Shown one piece after another: positions 1 through 6,347 of a stretch of DNA of 12,198 bases. The stretch covers positions 1 to 12,198 of the forward strand of contig JANXVQ010000115.1 of the NCBI GenBank assembly GCA_025351545.1. The letters are read 5' to 3'. The translations under genes and the position numbers were made by a program. This DNA is from Spirosoma sp. (GTDB lineage Bacteria; Bacteroidota; Bacteroidia; Cytophagales; Spirosomataceae). Every line of letters begins with the position of its first letter. The stretch's first letter is position 1. Under the pieces are notes generated by a model that saw only the letters and a list, made by a program, of their open reading frames with translations, did not search any database and was not told the origin of the DNA.

Positions 1-777
1 GGTCTGGCCGTTATTTTCCTGCCCGACAAACCCGAATACATGACCGGTCTCATCATGATCGGCATTGCCCGTTGCATTGCGATGGTGATTGTCTGGAACG
101 ACCTGGCAGGGGGTGACAGGCTATATGCGGCCGGACTGGTAGCCTTCAACAGCATTTTCCAGGTGCTGTTCTATTCGGTCTATGCCTGGCTGTTCATCAC
201 CGTGCTGCCACCCTTGCTTGGACTGCATGGCTACGAAGTGAATATCACCATCGGCGAAGTGGCCACAAGCGTATTCATTTATTTGGGCGTGCCCTTCCTG
301 GCAGGCATGTTTTCACGGATCATTCTCACCCGTTTGAAAAGCCTTCACTGGTACGAGCAGACGTTTTTGCCCGCCATCAGCCCCATCACACTTATCGCCT
401 TACTGTTTACAATTGTGGTCATGTTTAGCTTGAAAGGCCAACTCATTGTGTCCATTCCACTCGACGTGCTGCGCATCGCCCTCCCGTTGACGATCTATTT
501 TGCCATCATGTTCTTTTCGGCTTTTTATCTCTCGAAACGAGCCGGTGCCGATTACGCCAAATCTACGTCGCTCGCCTTCACCGCAGCAGGCAATAATTTC
601 GAACTGGGCATTGCGGTGGCTGTTGCCGTATTCGGCATCAATTCGGGTGCCGCCTTTGCGGCTGTGGTGGGGCCGCTGATCGAAGTGCCGGTGCTGATCC
701 TGATGGTCAATTTTGCATTGAAACAACAACATAAATTCGCTCCCCACGACAAAAAGGTATTTCAAAGACACGCGTAA
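1..777 (+). CDS. acr3: ACR3-family arsenite efflux permease, 5'-truncated by window edge
   Basis: Inner-membrane permease that exports arsenite, As(OH)3, and lowers cytoplasmic arsenic, usually downstream of ArsC arsenate reductase. The reading frame is open from base 1, so the 258 residues seen are the C-terminal part of a protein that is normally about 350 residues; the N-terminal helices lie outside the window. Very hydrophobic with several transmembrane segments. Two family hallmarks are visible: the helix with [14 protein letters not shown] (in-window residues 23-36), containing the conserved cysteine (residue 25) needed for arsenite transport in characterised Acr3 proteins, and the late helix [10 protein letters not shown] (about 224-233), containing the conserved glutamate. 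The [13 protein letters not shown] segment is also typical. Family assignment is secure; substrate is inferred from the family. Other ars genes, if present, would lie upstream of the window. Confidence 0.93.
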   Translation, partial: GLAVIFLPDKPEYMTGLIMIGIARCIAMVIVWNDLAGGDRLYAAGLVAFNSIFQVLFYSVYAWLFITVLPPLLGLHGYEVNITIGEVATSVFIYLGVPFLAGMFSRIILTRLKSLHWYEQTFLPAISPITLIALLFTIVVMFSLKGQLIVSIPLDVLRIALPLTIYFAIMFFSAFYLSKRAGADYAKSTSLAFTAAGNNFELGIAVAVAVFGINSGAAFAAVVGPLIEVPVLILMVNFALKQQHKFAPHDKKVFQRHA

Positions 778-1236
778 AAATTGCTCTCTCTTCTGACATT
801 CACGCCAACTTGACGCTCCGGAAGCGGTATTTGGCGTGAATGTCAGCCGCCATCCTGACGCGGTGTAGTGTCCTGGTGATTTGATTGACTACAACATTTG
901 GCCGAATACAGTGATCGCCACCATTCGCAAACGTGGAATTACCCGACCCATCTCTGGCAGCAGCAGACACCGTTTACTTGCGAACACTTGTTGAACGTTG
1001 ATTTTTTATATAAACTTTCCATTAATTTCAGGACATAAACTATAAACGGCAAGCTGTGCCGAACACGTTAGAAATTTGTAGGCACGGTTCGCCTGGCTCT
1101 TAGTCCGGTCATGCCTTATCAGGCTAAAATCATTTGTTCTGACATGTCTGAAAATTGGCAGCACTGCTTTTAATTATATATCAGCCTAAATTCGCTTTAT
1201 CATTTTTATACATTCAGTTGCTTATTCCTCTCTGTC
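778..1236. other. 459-bp intergenic region without a supported gene
   Basis: Apart from the inverted repeat at 793-846, no convincing gene is present. The 3' half (about 1000-1236) is AT-rich and contains a TAAATTCG octamer at 1187-1194 that matches the Bacteroidetes -7 consensus TAnnTTTG at all but one defined position. A clear -33 TTTG at the right spacing was not found, so it is only a weak promoter candidate for the downstream secreted protein. A short frame near 864-983 would read as about 38 residues ending in RHRLLANTC; it has no start codon and no recognised similarity. Confidence 0.5.
793..846. repeat. 16-bp perfect inverted repeat just downstream of acr3
   Basis: Arms CTGACATTCACGCCAA (793-808) and its exact reverse complement (831-846) enclose a 22-nt loop. 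The loop contains a small nested stem, CGCT (814-817) with AGCG (823-826). It starts 15 bp after the acr3 stop codon and could form a strong hairpin that ends or protects the acr3 transcript. There is no T tract after the right arm, so a classical intrinsic terminator is not supported. It could also be a dispersed palindromic element. Confidence 0.75.
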
Positions 1237-2289
1237 ATGCGCTCTCTGTTCTTTGTTCTATTACAGCTATGGGTTATTTCGGCAAAAGCTCAGTCCTCAA
1301 CAACCCCTCAAAAAGTCGCATCCGGGCATTTACCTGTTGTTATTACTGATGCTTCCGGAACGGTACATCTGGTATATGGTCAGGATTCAACAATCTATTA
1401 CGCTACGGCCAAAAACCAAACTGCTTCTTTTTCCTCACCAGGCAAGGTGGCCATCCTGCCGAATTTGGTGGCCGGGGCTAAACGTGGGCCTCAGCTAGCG
1501 GTTACTAACCAATTTGTTGTCATTACCGCTGTGAATCGGCAAGGAGATATAGTTGCTTACTCCCTCAACCGGGCCACCAATCAATGGTCACCTGCCGTGC
1601 GAATCAACGATGTACCACAAATAGCGAAAGAGGGGTTTCAGGCTGTGGCGGGCACGGGAAGCGGCACCTTCCATGCGGCCTGGCTGGACTTGCGTGACGA
1701 TAAGAAGAATAAAATTGTTGGCGCTACATCCCGCGATGGCGGGCGTACCTGGTTTGCCAATCAGGTTATTTACCACTCACCGGATGGCACTGTCTGCGAA
1801 TGCTGTAAAGTGTCGATTGCCGCAAGAGACAACAATGTTTATGTTCAGTTTCGCAACTGGCTCGACGGTTCCCGAAATTTATACCTGGCTCACTCGGCCG
1901 ATGGGGGCAAAACCTACGCAGCTGCCCAAAAGTTGGGCACAGGTAACTGGAAACTAACGGCTTGCCCCATGGACGGAGGAGCGGTCGTATTGTCGGCAAG
2001 CGGTCGGCCCCTAACCACCTGGCGACGCGAAAACACGTTGTACACCTGTTTGCCGGGCGAGACGGAAAAACCCATTACGACGGGTCGTAACGTAACGCTC
2101 GCTTCGGGAACAGCCAGACCTGTGCTGGCCTGGGATGAGGGCGGCACGATTTGGATTAAATCAGCGGATAATTCAGCCATCTCCGTAGGGAAGGGCCAGA
2201 TGCCCAGCATCGCCGTAACAGGAAAAACGGCGTTATGCGTTTGGGAAATAGACGGCCAGGTAATGATGAATTCTGTTACGATTAATTGA
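1237..2289 (+). CDS. Secreted Asp-box (BNR/sialidase-like) beta-propeller protein
   Basis: A 350-residue exported protein. Residues 1-19 form a signal peptide (hydrophobic core LFFVLLQLWVI, likely cleavage after AKA before Gln19), which supports the ATG at 1237. Two Asp-box motifs are clear, SRDGGRTW (165-172) and SADGGKTY (220-227), typical of the turns of sialidase/BNR propeller blades. Between them lies a cysteine cluster, CECC (187-190), and later ACPMDGG (242-248), Cys271 and a C-terminal CVWEIDGQ. The catalytic arginine triad and FRIP-type motif of true sialidases were not recognised, so a glycosidase activity should not be assumed. The cysteines suggest disulfides or metal binding in the periplasm, which is inference. 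It follows acr3 after 459 bp and is probably transcribed separately. Family call is good, function unknown. Confidence 0.85.
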   Translation: MRSLFFVLLQLWVISAKAQSSTTPQKVASGHLPVVITDASGTVHLVYGQDSTIYYATAKNQTASFSSPGKVAILPNLVAGAKRGPQLAVTNQFVVITAVNRQGDIVAYSLNRATNQWSPAVRINDVPQIAKEGFQAVAGTGSGTFHAAWLDLRDDKKNKIVGATSRDGGRTWFANQVIYHSPDGTVCECCKVSIAARDNNVYVQFRNWLDGSRNLYLAHSADGGKTYAAAQKLGTGNWKLTACPMDGGAVVLSASGRPLTTWRRENTLYTCLPGETEKPITTGRNVTLASGTARPVLAWDEGGTIWIKSADNSAISVGKGQMPSIAVTGKTALCVWEIDGQVMMNSVTIN

Positions 2290-2441
2290 GCACAGTAAAA
2301 TCGACTTCACAAAGGTGAGCGCAGAGCTGGCAAACATCAGCCGCGTGATGACTATTGCTGGCCATGAATGAAACGGCCGTGTAGCAAATCTTGCCGAATG
2401 AAAATCCATTTCTATACTCGTCTGCTTTGTGTCTGGCATAG

Positions 2442-2600
2442 ACATGGCCTGGTCTGTGGGCTTTTTCCGATCACGCTATTGCCTTCACCAGAAATGGAAC
2501 TACCGCTTACATAACTAATCAGGGAGCGGCTACGGTATCGGTTATAGACGTAGCCGTTCGGACTAAGCTGAAAGACAATATGGTTGGCACGAAACCTGCC
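2442..2600 (+). pseudogene. Degraded YVTN beta-propeller repeat fragment
   Basis: In the third forward frame, translation between a TAG at 2439-2441 and the convergent response-regulator gene gives one recognisable YVTN propeller blade. It contains AIAFTRNG, then TTAYITNQGAATVSVIDV, then VRTKLKDNMVGTKPA. This follows the family pattern (AFTPDGTTAYVTNQGSNTVSVID...VGTNPA) closely. There is no start codon, no signal peptide and only one blade where functional proteins have several, so this is the broken end of a former gene, perhaps a surface-layer or quinoprotein-like propeller. The preceding bases 2290-2441 show only short open stretches in other frames with no recognisable product. It was found by reading frames by eye; a database search has not been done. 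Confidence 0.6.
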
Positions 2601-2609
2601 CTGCACGTA

Positions 2610-3035
2610 CTACCGCACATAGTCAGGCGAGGTACATTCCAGCCAGTAGTCGATTATTTTCCGCATCATTTGTTCCAATTTGTCCAGGCTGATTGGCTTG
2701 ACAAAAAAGCCCTGGACTGACTTCGAATAAGCGTCGATAACATGCTGTTGCTCAGCGCTGGTCGTAAAGAACAAATAAGGAATGCATTTCAATCGTAAGC
2801 TCTCGTTCGCGTGAACCTTCTCTCTCAATTCCAGCCCGCTCAATTTTGGCATATTAATATCGGAAAGAACAATAAACGGCTCAACGTCACTAGAGGTCAA
2901 GTAAATCAGGGCTTCTTCAGGATCCTCGAAAAAGATAATTTCGTTGGTAATCGTAAGCCTTTTAAAGACTTCGATCAACAGTAACTGGTCATCTTCATCG
3001 TCTTCAATAATAATGATGGGTCCTTTCTTATTCAT
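2610..3035 (-). CDS. Single-domain CheY/Rcp-like response regulator
   Basis: A 141-residue receiver domain with nothing attached. The acidic pocket is in IIIIEDDEDD (residues 7-16), the phospho-acceptor is Asp59 in VLSDINMPKLSG, the switch Thr is in FFTTSA (Thr91 or Thr92), and the conserved Lys is Lys113 in FFVKPIS. The EDDEDD start and FTTSA motif resemble the Rcp-type regulators common beside histidine kinases in Bacteroidetes and cyanobacteria. With no DNA-binding or enzymatic output domain it must act by phosphotransfer or protein contact. It lies downstream of the kinase on the same strand, separated by 325 bp that include a MITE-like insertion, so co-transcription is uncertain. The last residues (YWLECTSPDYVR) extend slightly past the fold. 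It is not KdpE, which carries an OmpR-type winged helix. Confidence 0.92.
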   Translation of the reverse strand: MNKKGPIIIIEDDEDDQLLLIEVFKRLTITNEIIFFEDPEEALIYLTSSDVEPFIVLSDINMPKLSGLELREKVHANESLRLKCIPYLFFTTSAEQQHVIDAYSKSVQGFFVKPISLDKLEQMMRKIIDYWLECTSPDYVR

Positions 3036-3136
3036 AATCGGGCGGATAAAGATTTTGGGTTATGCTATGCTGTCTGTGAAACGACACCCAGCTGGATTTC
3101 GTTGCATAATCCACTAACACAATCGTAAGTGAGTCT

Positions 3137-3260
3137 ATTTGTTGACCAGGGTTTTCTTATAAAAATGCCTTGTGTGAGGTCGGTTTGAAGAAACCGACCT
3201 CACAAGAATAGTCTGATTATCAACGTGTCAGTTTTTATAAGAAAGCCCTGATTTGTTGAC
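3137..3260. mobile_element. MITE-like element (104 bp) with 19-bp TIRs and 10-bp target duplication
   Basis: The element occupies 3147-3250. Its left end CAGGGTTTTCTTATAAAAA (3147-3165) and the reverse complement of its right end (3232-3250) match at 18 of 19 positions. It is flanked on both sides by the perfect 10-bp direct repeat ATTTGTTGAC (3137-3146 and 3251-3260), as expected for a target-site duplication. It carries no gene; its centre is a strong hairpin. Ten-base duplications are known for IS4-group transposases among others, so an IS4-like mobilising partner is a guess. It sits between the histidine kinase and the response regulator and has probably altered their transcriptional coupling. 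Confidence 0.85.
3173..3204. repeat. 14-bp perfect hairpin at the core of the MITE-like element
   Basis: TGTGAGGTCGGTTT (3173-3186) pairs exactly with 3191-3204 around a GAAG tetraloop, and the pairing continues with CTTG/CAAG if two bases bulge. Such a stem would fold strongly in RNA from either strand. No long T tract follows on either side, so terminator function is possible but not demonstrated. Confidence 0.75.
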
Positions 3261-3360
3261 AGACTGAGCCAGGTAAGTCGATATTCCGAATATTGTCCCG
3301 AATCCGCGTCCGGGTGACCGGCCTGGTAACTACACGTTTCTACCGAATCGGCAGGTCACT

Positions 3361-5142
3361 TTAGATAATAGCCAGTTGGAAATAAAAAGCGGCTCCCGGA
3401 CCCACATCGGAGTGCAACCCGATGTGACCACCCATCGATTGAATAAATTCCTTCGAAATGGCCAGTCCCAGACCTGTTCCGCTAAAGGGTCCATTGAGGC
3501 CGGGTGCCTTATAATAGCGTTCAAAAACACGTTCCCGGTGCTCTTCCTGTAAGCCGGGGCCATAATCGCGCACGATAAATTCAACCTGACCTTCCAATGG
3601 CTGAGCCGTAATATCGATAGACGACTGCTCCGGGCTATGCCGTATCGCATTCGATAGAAAATTAATCAGAACCCAGGAGGCCTTGTCAGGGTCGGCTTTC
3701 ACGGCGGGTAAATCAGGCGGAATAGACAGCGCAAACTGGATCTGTTTCTGTTCGGCCTGTGTTTTGAGGGCGCTGATGGCTACGCGTACCAGCTCGGCCG
3801 GACTGGTAGCCTGGATTTGAAGCTGTATTTGTCCGGACTCAACCTGAGTCATATTAAGTAACTCCCCCGTTAAGCGTAACAGCCGGTCGGTGTTTTCCTC
3901 CGCATGTATGATCATCTCCTGCTGCTCGCTATTGAGGGCGCCCAGTCGTTTATCGGCTAAAAGTTTCAGGCTCATTTTAATAGCCGAAATGGGCGTTTTC
4001 AATTCATGCGAAACCGTAGCAATGAAGTTTGTTTTGGCCAGGTCCAGTTCTTTGTAGGAAGTGATATTGAGTAGCATAATCACGTATCCCGCATGCACCG
4101 TTTGTGTTTCACCGGTTGGGGTAACTTCAACCGCATGAATTTCTTTGGTGAAGTAACTTTCCTTCCCTTTGCCGTTCAGTCCCGGATCATAGATTTTCAG
4201 CAAATTACTGCCTGGCTCAGACGGAAGCAGCCCCATTGTCGACGCTGGCTGGAAAGTCTCCTGATCCGTCATAATATCCTGGATAAGTGCTCGTAACAAA
4301 TCGTTGGACGTGGCTACATCGGGTGCATATTTACCGATGAGTTGTGTTCGCTCTACACCCAGCAAGCGTTCCGCTACGGGATTGATAAACAGAATTCGAC
4401 GTTTCTCATCCAGACCAATGATACCCTCACTCATAATCTCTACCAACGTATCGATTCGTTTCTTCTCGAACAGGACCCGGGCCAGATTCGAATGTTCGTA
4501 TTCATTCAGCTTCTGGGCCATGGAGTTAAAGGAGGTGGCCAGTTCACCAAATTCATCACTGGAGCGAAAATGCAACCGCTCCTCAAAATTGCGGCTGGCA
4601 ATCTGTTTGATACCCCGGGTCAGCTCCCGAAGCGGCCCCGCAATGTAACTGGGAATGTTAATGATGAATGAAAAAACAATCAGGAAACAGAAGGTGCCAA
4701 TAGAGCCCAGCCAGAGCAGCGCATCTTTAGTGGTTTGTTCGGCCGTTTTGCTCTTTCTGACAATGGCCTGCCGGTTCAACTCATCGATGGTAAATAAATG
4801 CTGCCGGATACGGTTGATAGTCACTATATCAGTAGTGTTAGGCCGCAGCCGGGTAAACTCCCGACGTACGGCACTCGTGGCTTGTCCTTCACCTACTTCC
4901 GTGAGGTTGCCTTCCTGTTTTTTTAAGTTTGTCTCGAAGTCATCGAGCGCATCCGGATCGTCGAGCGTAGTCAAGGCTTTCTGCATACTGCTGGTAAACT
5001 CCAGCGAGATGTAGTTATCTTTCAAAATTGCCTTTGAATCCTGAGATAGCTTGTTGAAATAAAAAACCCCCAGCCCGCCCAGCATCAGGATAATGCTAAA
5101 AAGGAAGACCAGCGAGAGCGATACTTTGGTTTTAAGGGTCAT
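3361..5142 (-). CDS. HAMP-PAS membrane sensor histidine kinase, partner of truncated KdpD
   Basis: A 593-residue inner-membrane kinase. TM1 spans about residues 7-29, a periplasmic region of about 110 residues follows, TM2 is about 142-164, HAMP about 165-218 and PAS about 228-360. The HisKA H-box FIATVSHELKTP has phospho-acceptor His379, then come the N-box NFLSNAIRHS (494-503), G1 DYGPG (526-530) and G2 GTGLGL (555-560); all catalytic motifs are intact. The ATG lies 2 nt after the stop codon of the KdpD fragment (TGATTATG), indicating translational coupling. It therefore likely supplies the kinase half of the K+ sensing system, but it has the two-TM HAMP-PAS architecture rather than the four-helix DUF4118 membrane domain of classical KdpD. 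The ligand of the periplasmic region is unknown and no cognate KdpE is in the window. Confidence 0.94.
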   Translation of the reverse strand: MTLKTKVSLSLVFLFSIILMLGGLGVFYFNKLSQDSKAILKDNYISLEFTSSMQKALTTLDDPDALDDFETNLKKQEGNLTEVGEGQATSAVRREFTRLRPNTTDIVTINRIRQHLFTIDELNRQAIVRKSKTAEQTTKDALLWLGSIGTFCFLIVFSFIINIPSYIAGPLRELTRGIKQIASRNFEERLHFRSSDEFGELATSFNSMAQKLNEYEHSNLARVLFEKKRIDTLVEIMSEGIIGLDEKRRILFINPVAERLLGVERTQLIGKYAPDVATSNDLLRALIQDIMTDQETFQPASTMGLLPSEPGSNLLKIYDPGLNGKGKESYFTKEIHAVEVTPTGETQTVHAGYVIMLLNITSYKELDLAKTNFIATVSHELKTPISAIKMSLKLLADKRLGALNSEQQEMIIHAEENTDRLLRLTGELLNMTQVESGQIQLQIQATSPAELVRVAISALKTQAEQKQIQFALSIPPDLPAVKADPDKASWVLINFLSNAIRHSPEQSSIDITAQPLEGQVEFIVRDYGPGLQEEHRERVFERYYKAPGLNGPFSGTGLGLAISKEFIQSMGGHIGLHSDVGPGAAFYFQLAII

Positions 5143-5144
5143 AA

Positions 5145-6275
5145 TCAGGAAAGAATAATTAAGTCCGTATCCGACTCCGAGAGCCGGTTAAGCAGCTGAT
5201 TGAAGGCAAATGTTCGCAGGATGATTTGAATCAGGCTGAAATGGGGTTTGCCAATACAAACCGTTGTTACCTTCCGGTTTTCAACTTCTTCCATAATGCA
5301 ATTCACCACATTGTCGCCTTTGGCCTGAATCACTTCGGCTCCTAATTCAGTAGCAAGTTTTAAATTATTAATCAGATGCCGTTGCAGATCCAGCCGGATA
5401 CGAACGGGGTCTTCAGCCGGGGTTTGCACATACAGCACGTACCAGCGCGAGTTAAAATAGGCGGCCAGCCGGGCTGTTTTGCGAATAACCCGCCGGGCAA
5501 TCTCGGGGTTCGAGCTGATACTGGCCAGAAATCGCTCCGACTTGGTCTGCCCATTCGGTGGCAGCGAGGTTTCTATTTTCCGTTCGACGGCGGTGGCTAC
5601 CTCCCGCAGGGCCAGTTCCCGCAGATGCAGGATTTTATCGATTTGGAAAAAATTGGTCAGCGCTGTGGCCACCTTCGCCTGATCGTAGATTTTGCCTTCT
5701 TTCAGGCGGTTAATTAACTCATCGGCTGTCAGGTCAATGTTCACCACTTCGTCGGCCAGGTGCAGCACCCGGTCAGGAACACGCTCGGTTACGTTGATGC
5801 CCGTTATCTGGCGAACATCATCATACAGACTCTCTATGTGCTGAATATTGACCGCCGAAATCACATTGATGCCTGCATCCAGAATTTCCAGCACATCCTG
5901 CCAGCGTTTTTCATTTTTAGAGCCGGGTATATTAGTATGAGCCAGCTCATCGATAATAGCCAGTTCGGGGTGCAGGTTGATGACCGTCTGCACATCCATC
6001 TCGGCTAATTCCCGGCCCTTGTAGAACAATGTTCGCCGGGGAATGATGGGTACGCCATCAATCAGCGCCTGTGTTTCGGCCCGGTTGTGGGTTTCAATGA
6101 AGCCAATTTTGACATCAATTCCGCTTTTTAGTAGCGCATGGGCTTCCTGCAACATACGGTATGATTTGCCCACGCCCGCGCTCATGCCAATATAAATTTT
6201 GAACTTTCCCCGCCTGGACTCTTTGATGAGCCGGAGAAAGTGGTCGGCGGATTGATCGCGGTCGTCTGTCTGCAT
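5145..6275 (-). CDS. kdpD: Short KdpD: N-terminal KdpD ATPase-like domain plus USP domain, no kinase
   Basis: A 376-residue soluble protein matching only the cytoplasmic N-terminal half of KdpD. The KdpD domain (about residues 22-230) has Walker A GMSAGVGKS (30-38) and a Walker B-like LAIIDE followed by LAHTNIPGSKNEKRWQD. A USP-like domain follows from about 246 to the end, including SISSNPEIARRVIRKTARLA. E. coli KdpD continues into four membrane helices and a kinase; this protein stops at that point with LIILS and a TGA, and a separate kinase begins 2 nt later. The ATG at 6275 is preferred over the in-frame ATG at 6302, because that one lies inside a 16-bp hairpin. The likely role is sensing ATP, K+ or a second messenger and modulating the neighbouring kinase. 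USP domains of some Firmicutes KdpD bind c-di-AMP through an SxS...FTAxY motif; here an SIS...WYVLY arrangement only loosely resembles it, so binding is open. Confidence 0.92.
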   Translation of the reverse strand: MQTDDRDQSADHFLRLIKESRRGKFKIYIGMSAGVGKSYRMLQEAHALLKSGIDVKIGFIETHNRAETQALIDGVPIIPRRTLFYKGRELAEMDVQTVINLHPELAIIDELAHTNIPGSKNEKRWQDVLEILDAGINVISAVNIQHIESLYDDVRQITGINVTERVPDRVLHLADEVVNIDLTADELINRLKEGKIYDQAKVATALTNFFQIDKILHLRELALREVATAVERKIETSLPPNGQTKSERFLASISSNPEIARRVIRKTARLAAYFNSRWYVLYVQTPAEDPVRIRLDLQRHLINNLKLATELGAEVIQAKGDNVVNCIMEEVENRKVTTVCIGKPHFSLIQIILRTFAFNQLLNRLSESDTDLIILS

Positions 6276-6287
6276 ACAATTTAGTAA

Positions 6288-6330
6288 GCTCCTGAGCCAC
6301 ACGCCCTATATAGTCGTGTGGCTCAGGAGC
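6288..6330. repeat. 16-bp perfect inverted repeat between porin and kdpD
   Basis: GCTCCTGAGCCACACG (6288-6303) is the exact reverse complement of 6315-6330, with an 11-nt loop that includes the palindrome CTATATAG. It begins 17 bp after the porin stop codon and ends 12 bp before the preferred kdpD ATG. Neither side has a T tract, so it is more likely an mRNA processing or stability stem, or a translation-modulating structure for kdpD, than an intrinsic terminator. Confidence 0.8.
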
Positions 6331-6347
6331 CGTGTTGTTAAAATGCG

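Noticed and set aside
864..983. Short forward frame ending in RHRLLANTC as a small gene
   Set aside because: It has no start codon, no recognised family and no ribosome-binding context; it remains an unexplained open stretch.
2524..2555. CGGCTAC...GTAGCCG hairpin near the convergent junction
   Set aside because: It has only a 7-bp stem with a long loop inside the YVTN relic coding frame and no T tract; it is likely incidental.
2610..3035. Response regulator as KdpE
   Set aside because: It has only a receiver domain; KdpE needs a C-terminal DNA-binding winged helix.
3137..3260. The repeat cluster as a CRISPR fragment or integron attC site
   Set aside because: There are no repeated spacer-separated units, and the terminal inverted repeats with a flanking direct duplication fit a transposon footprint better.
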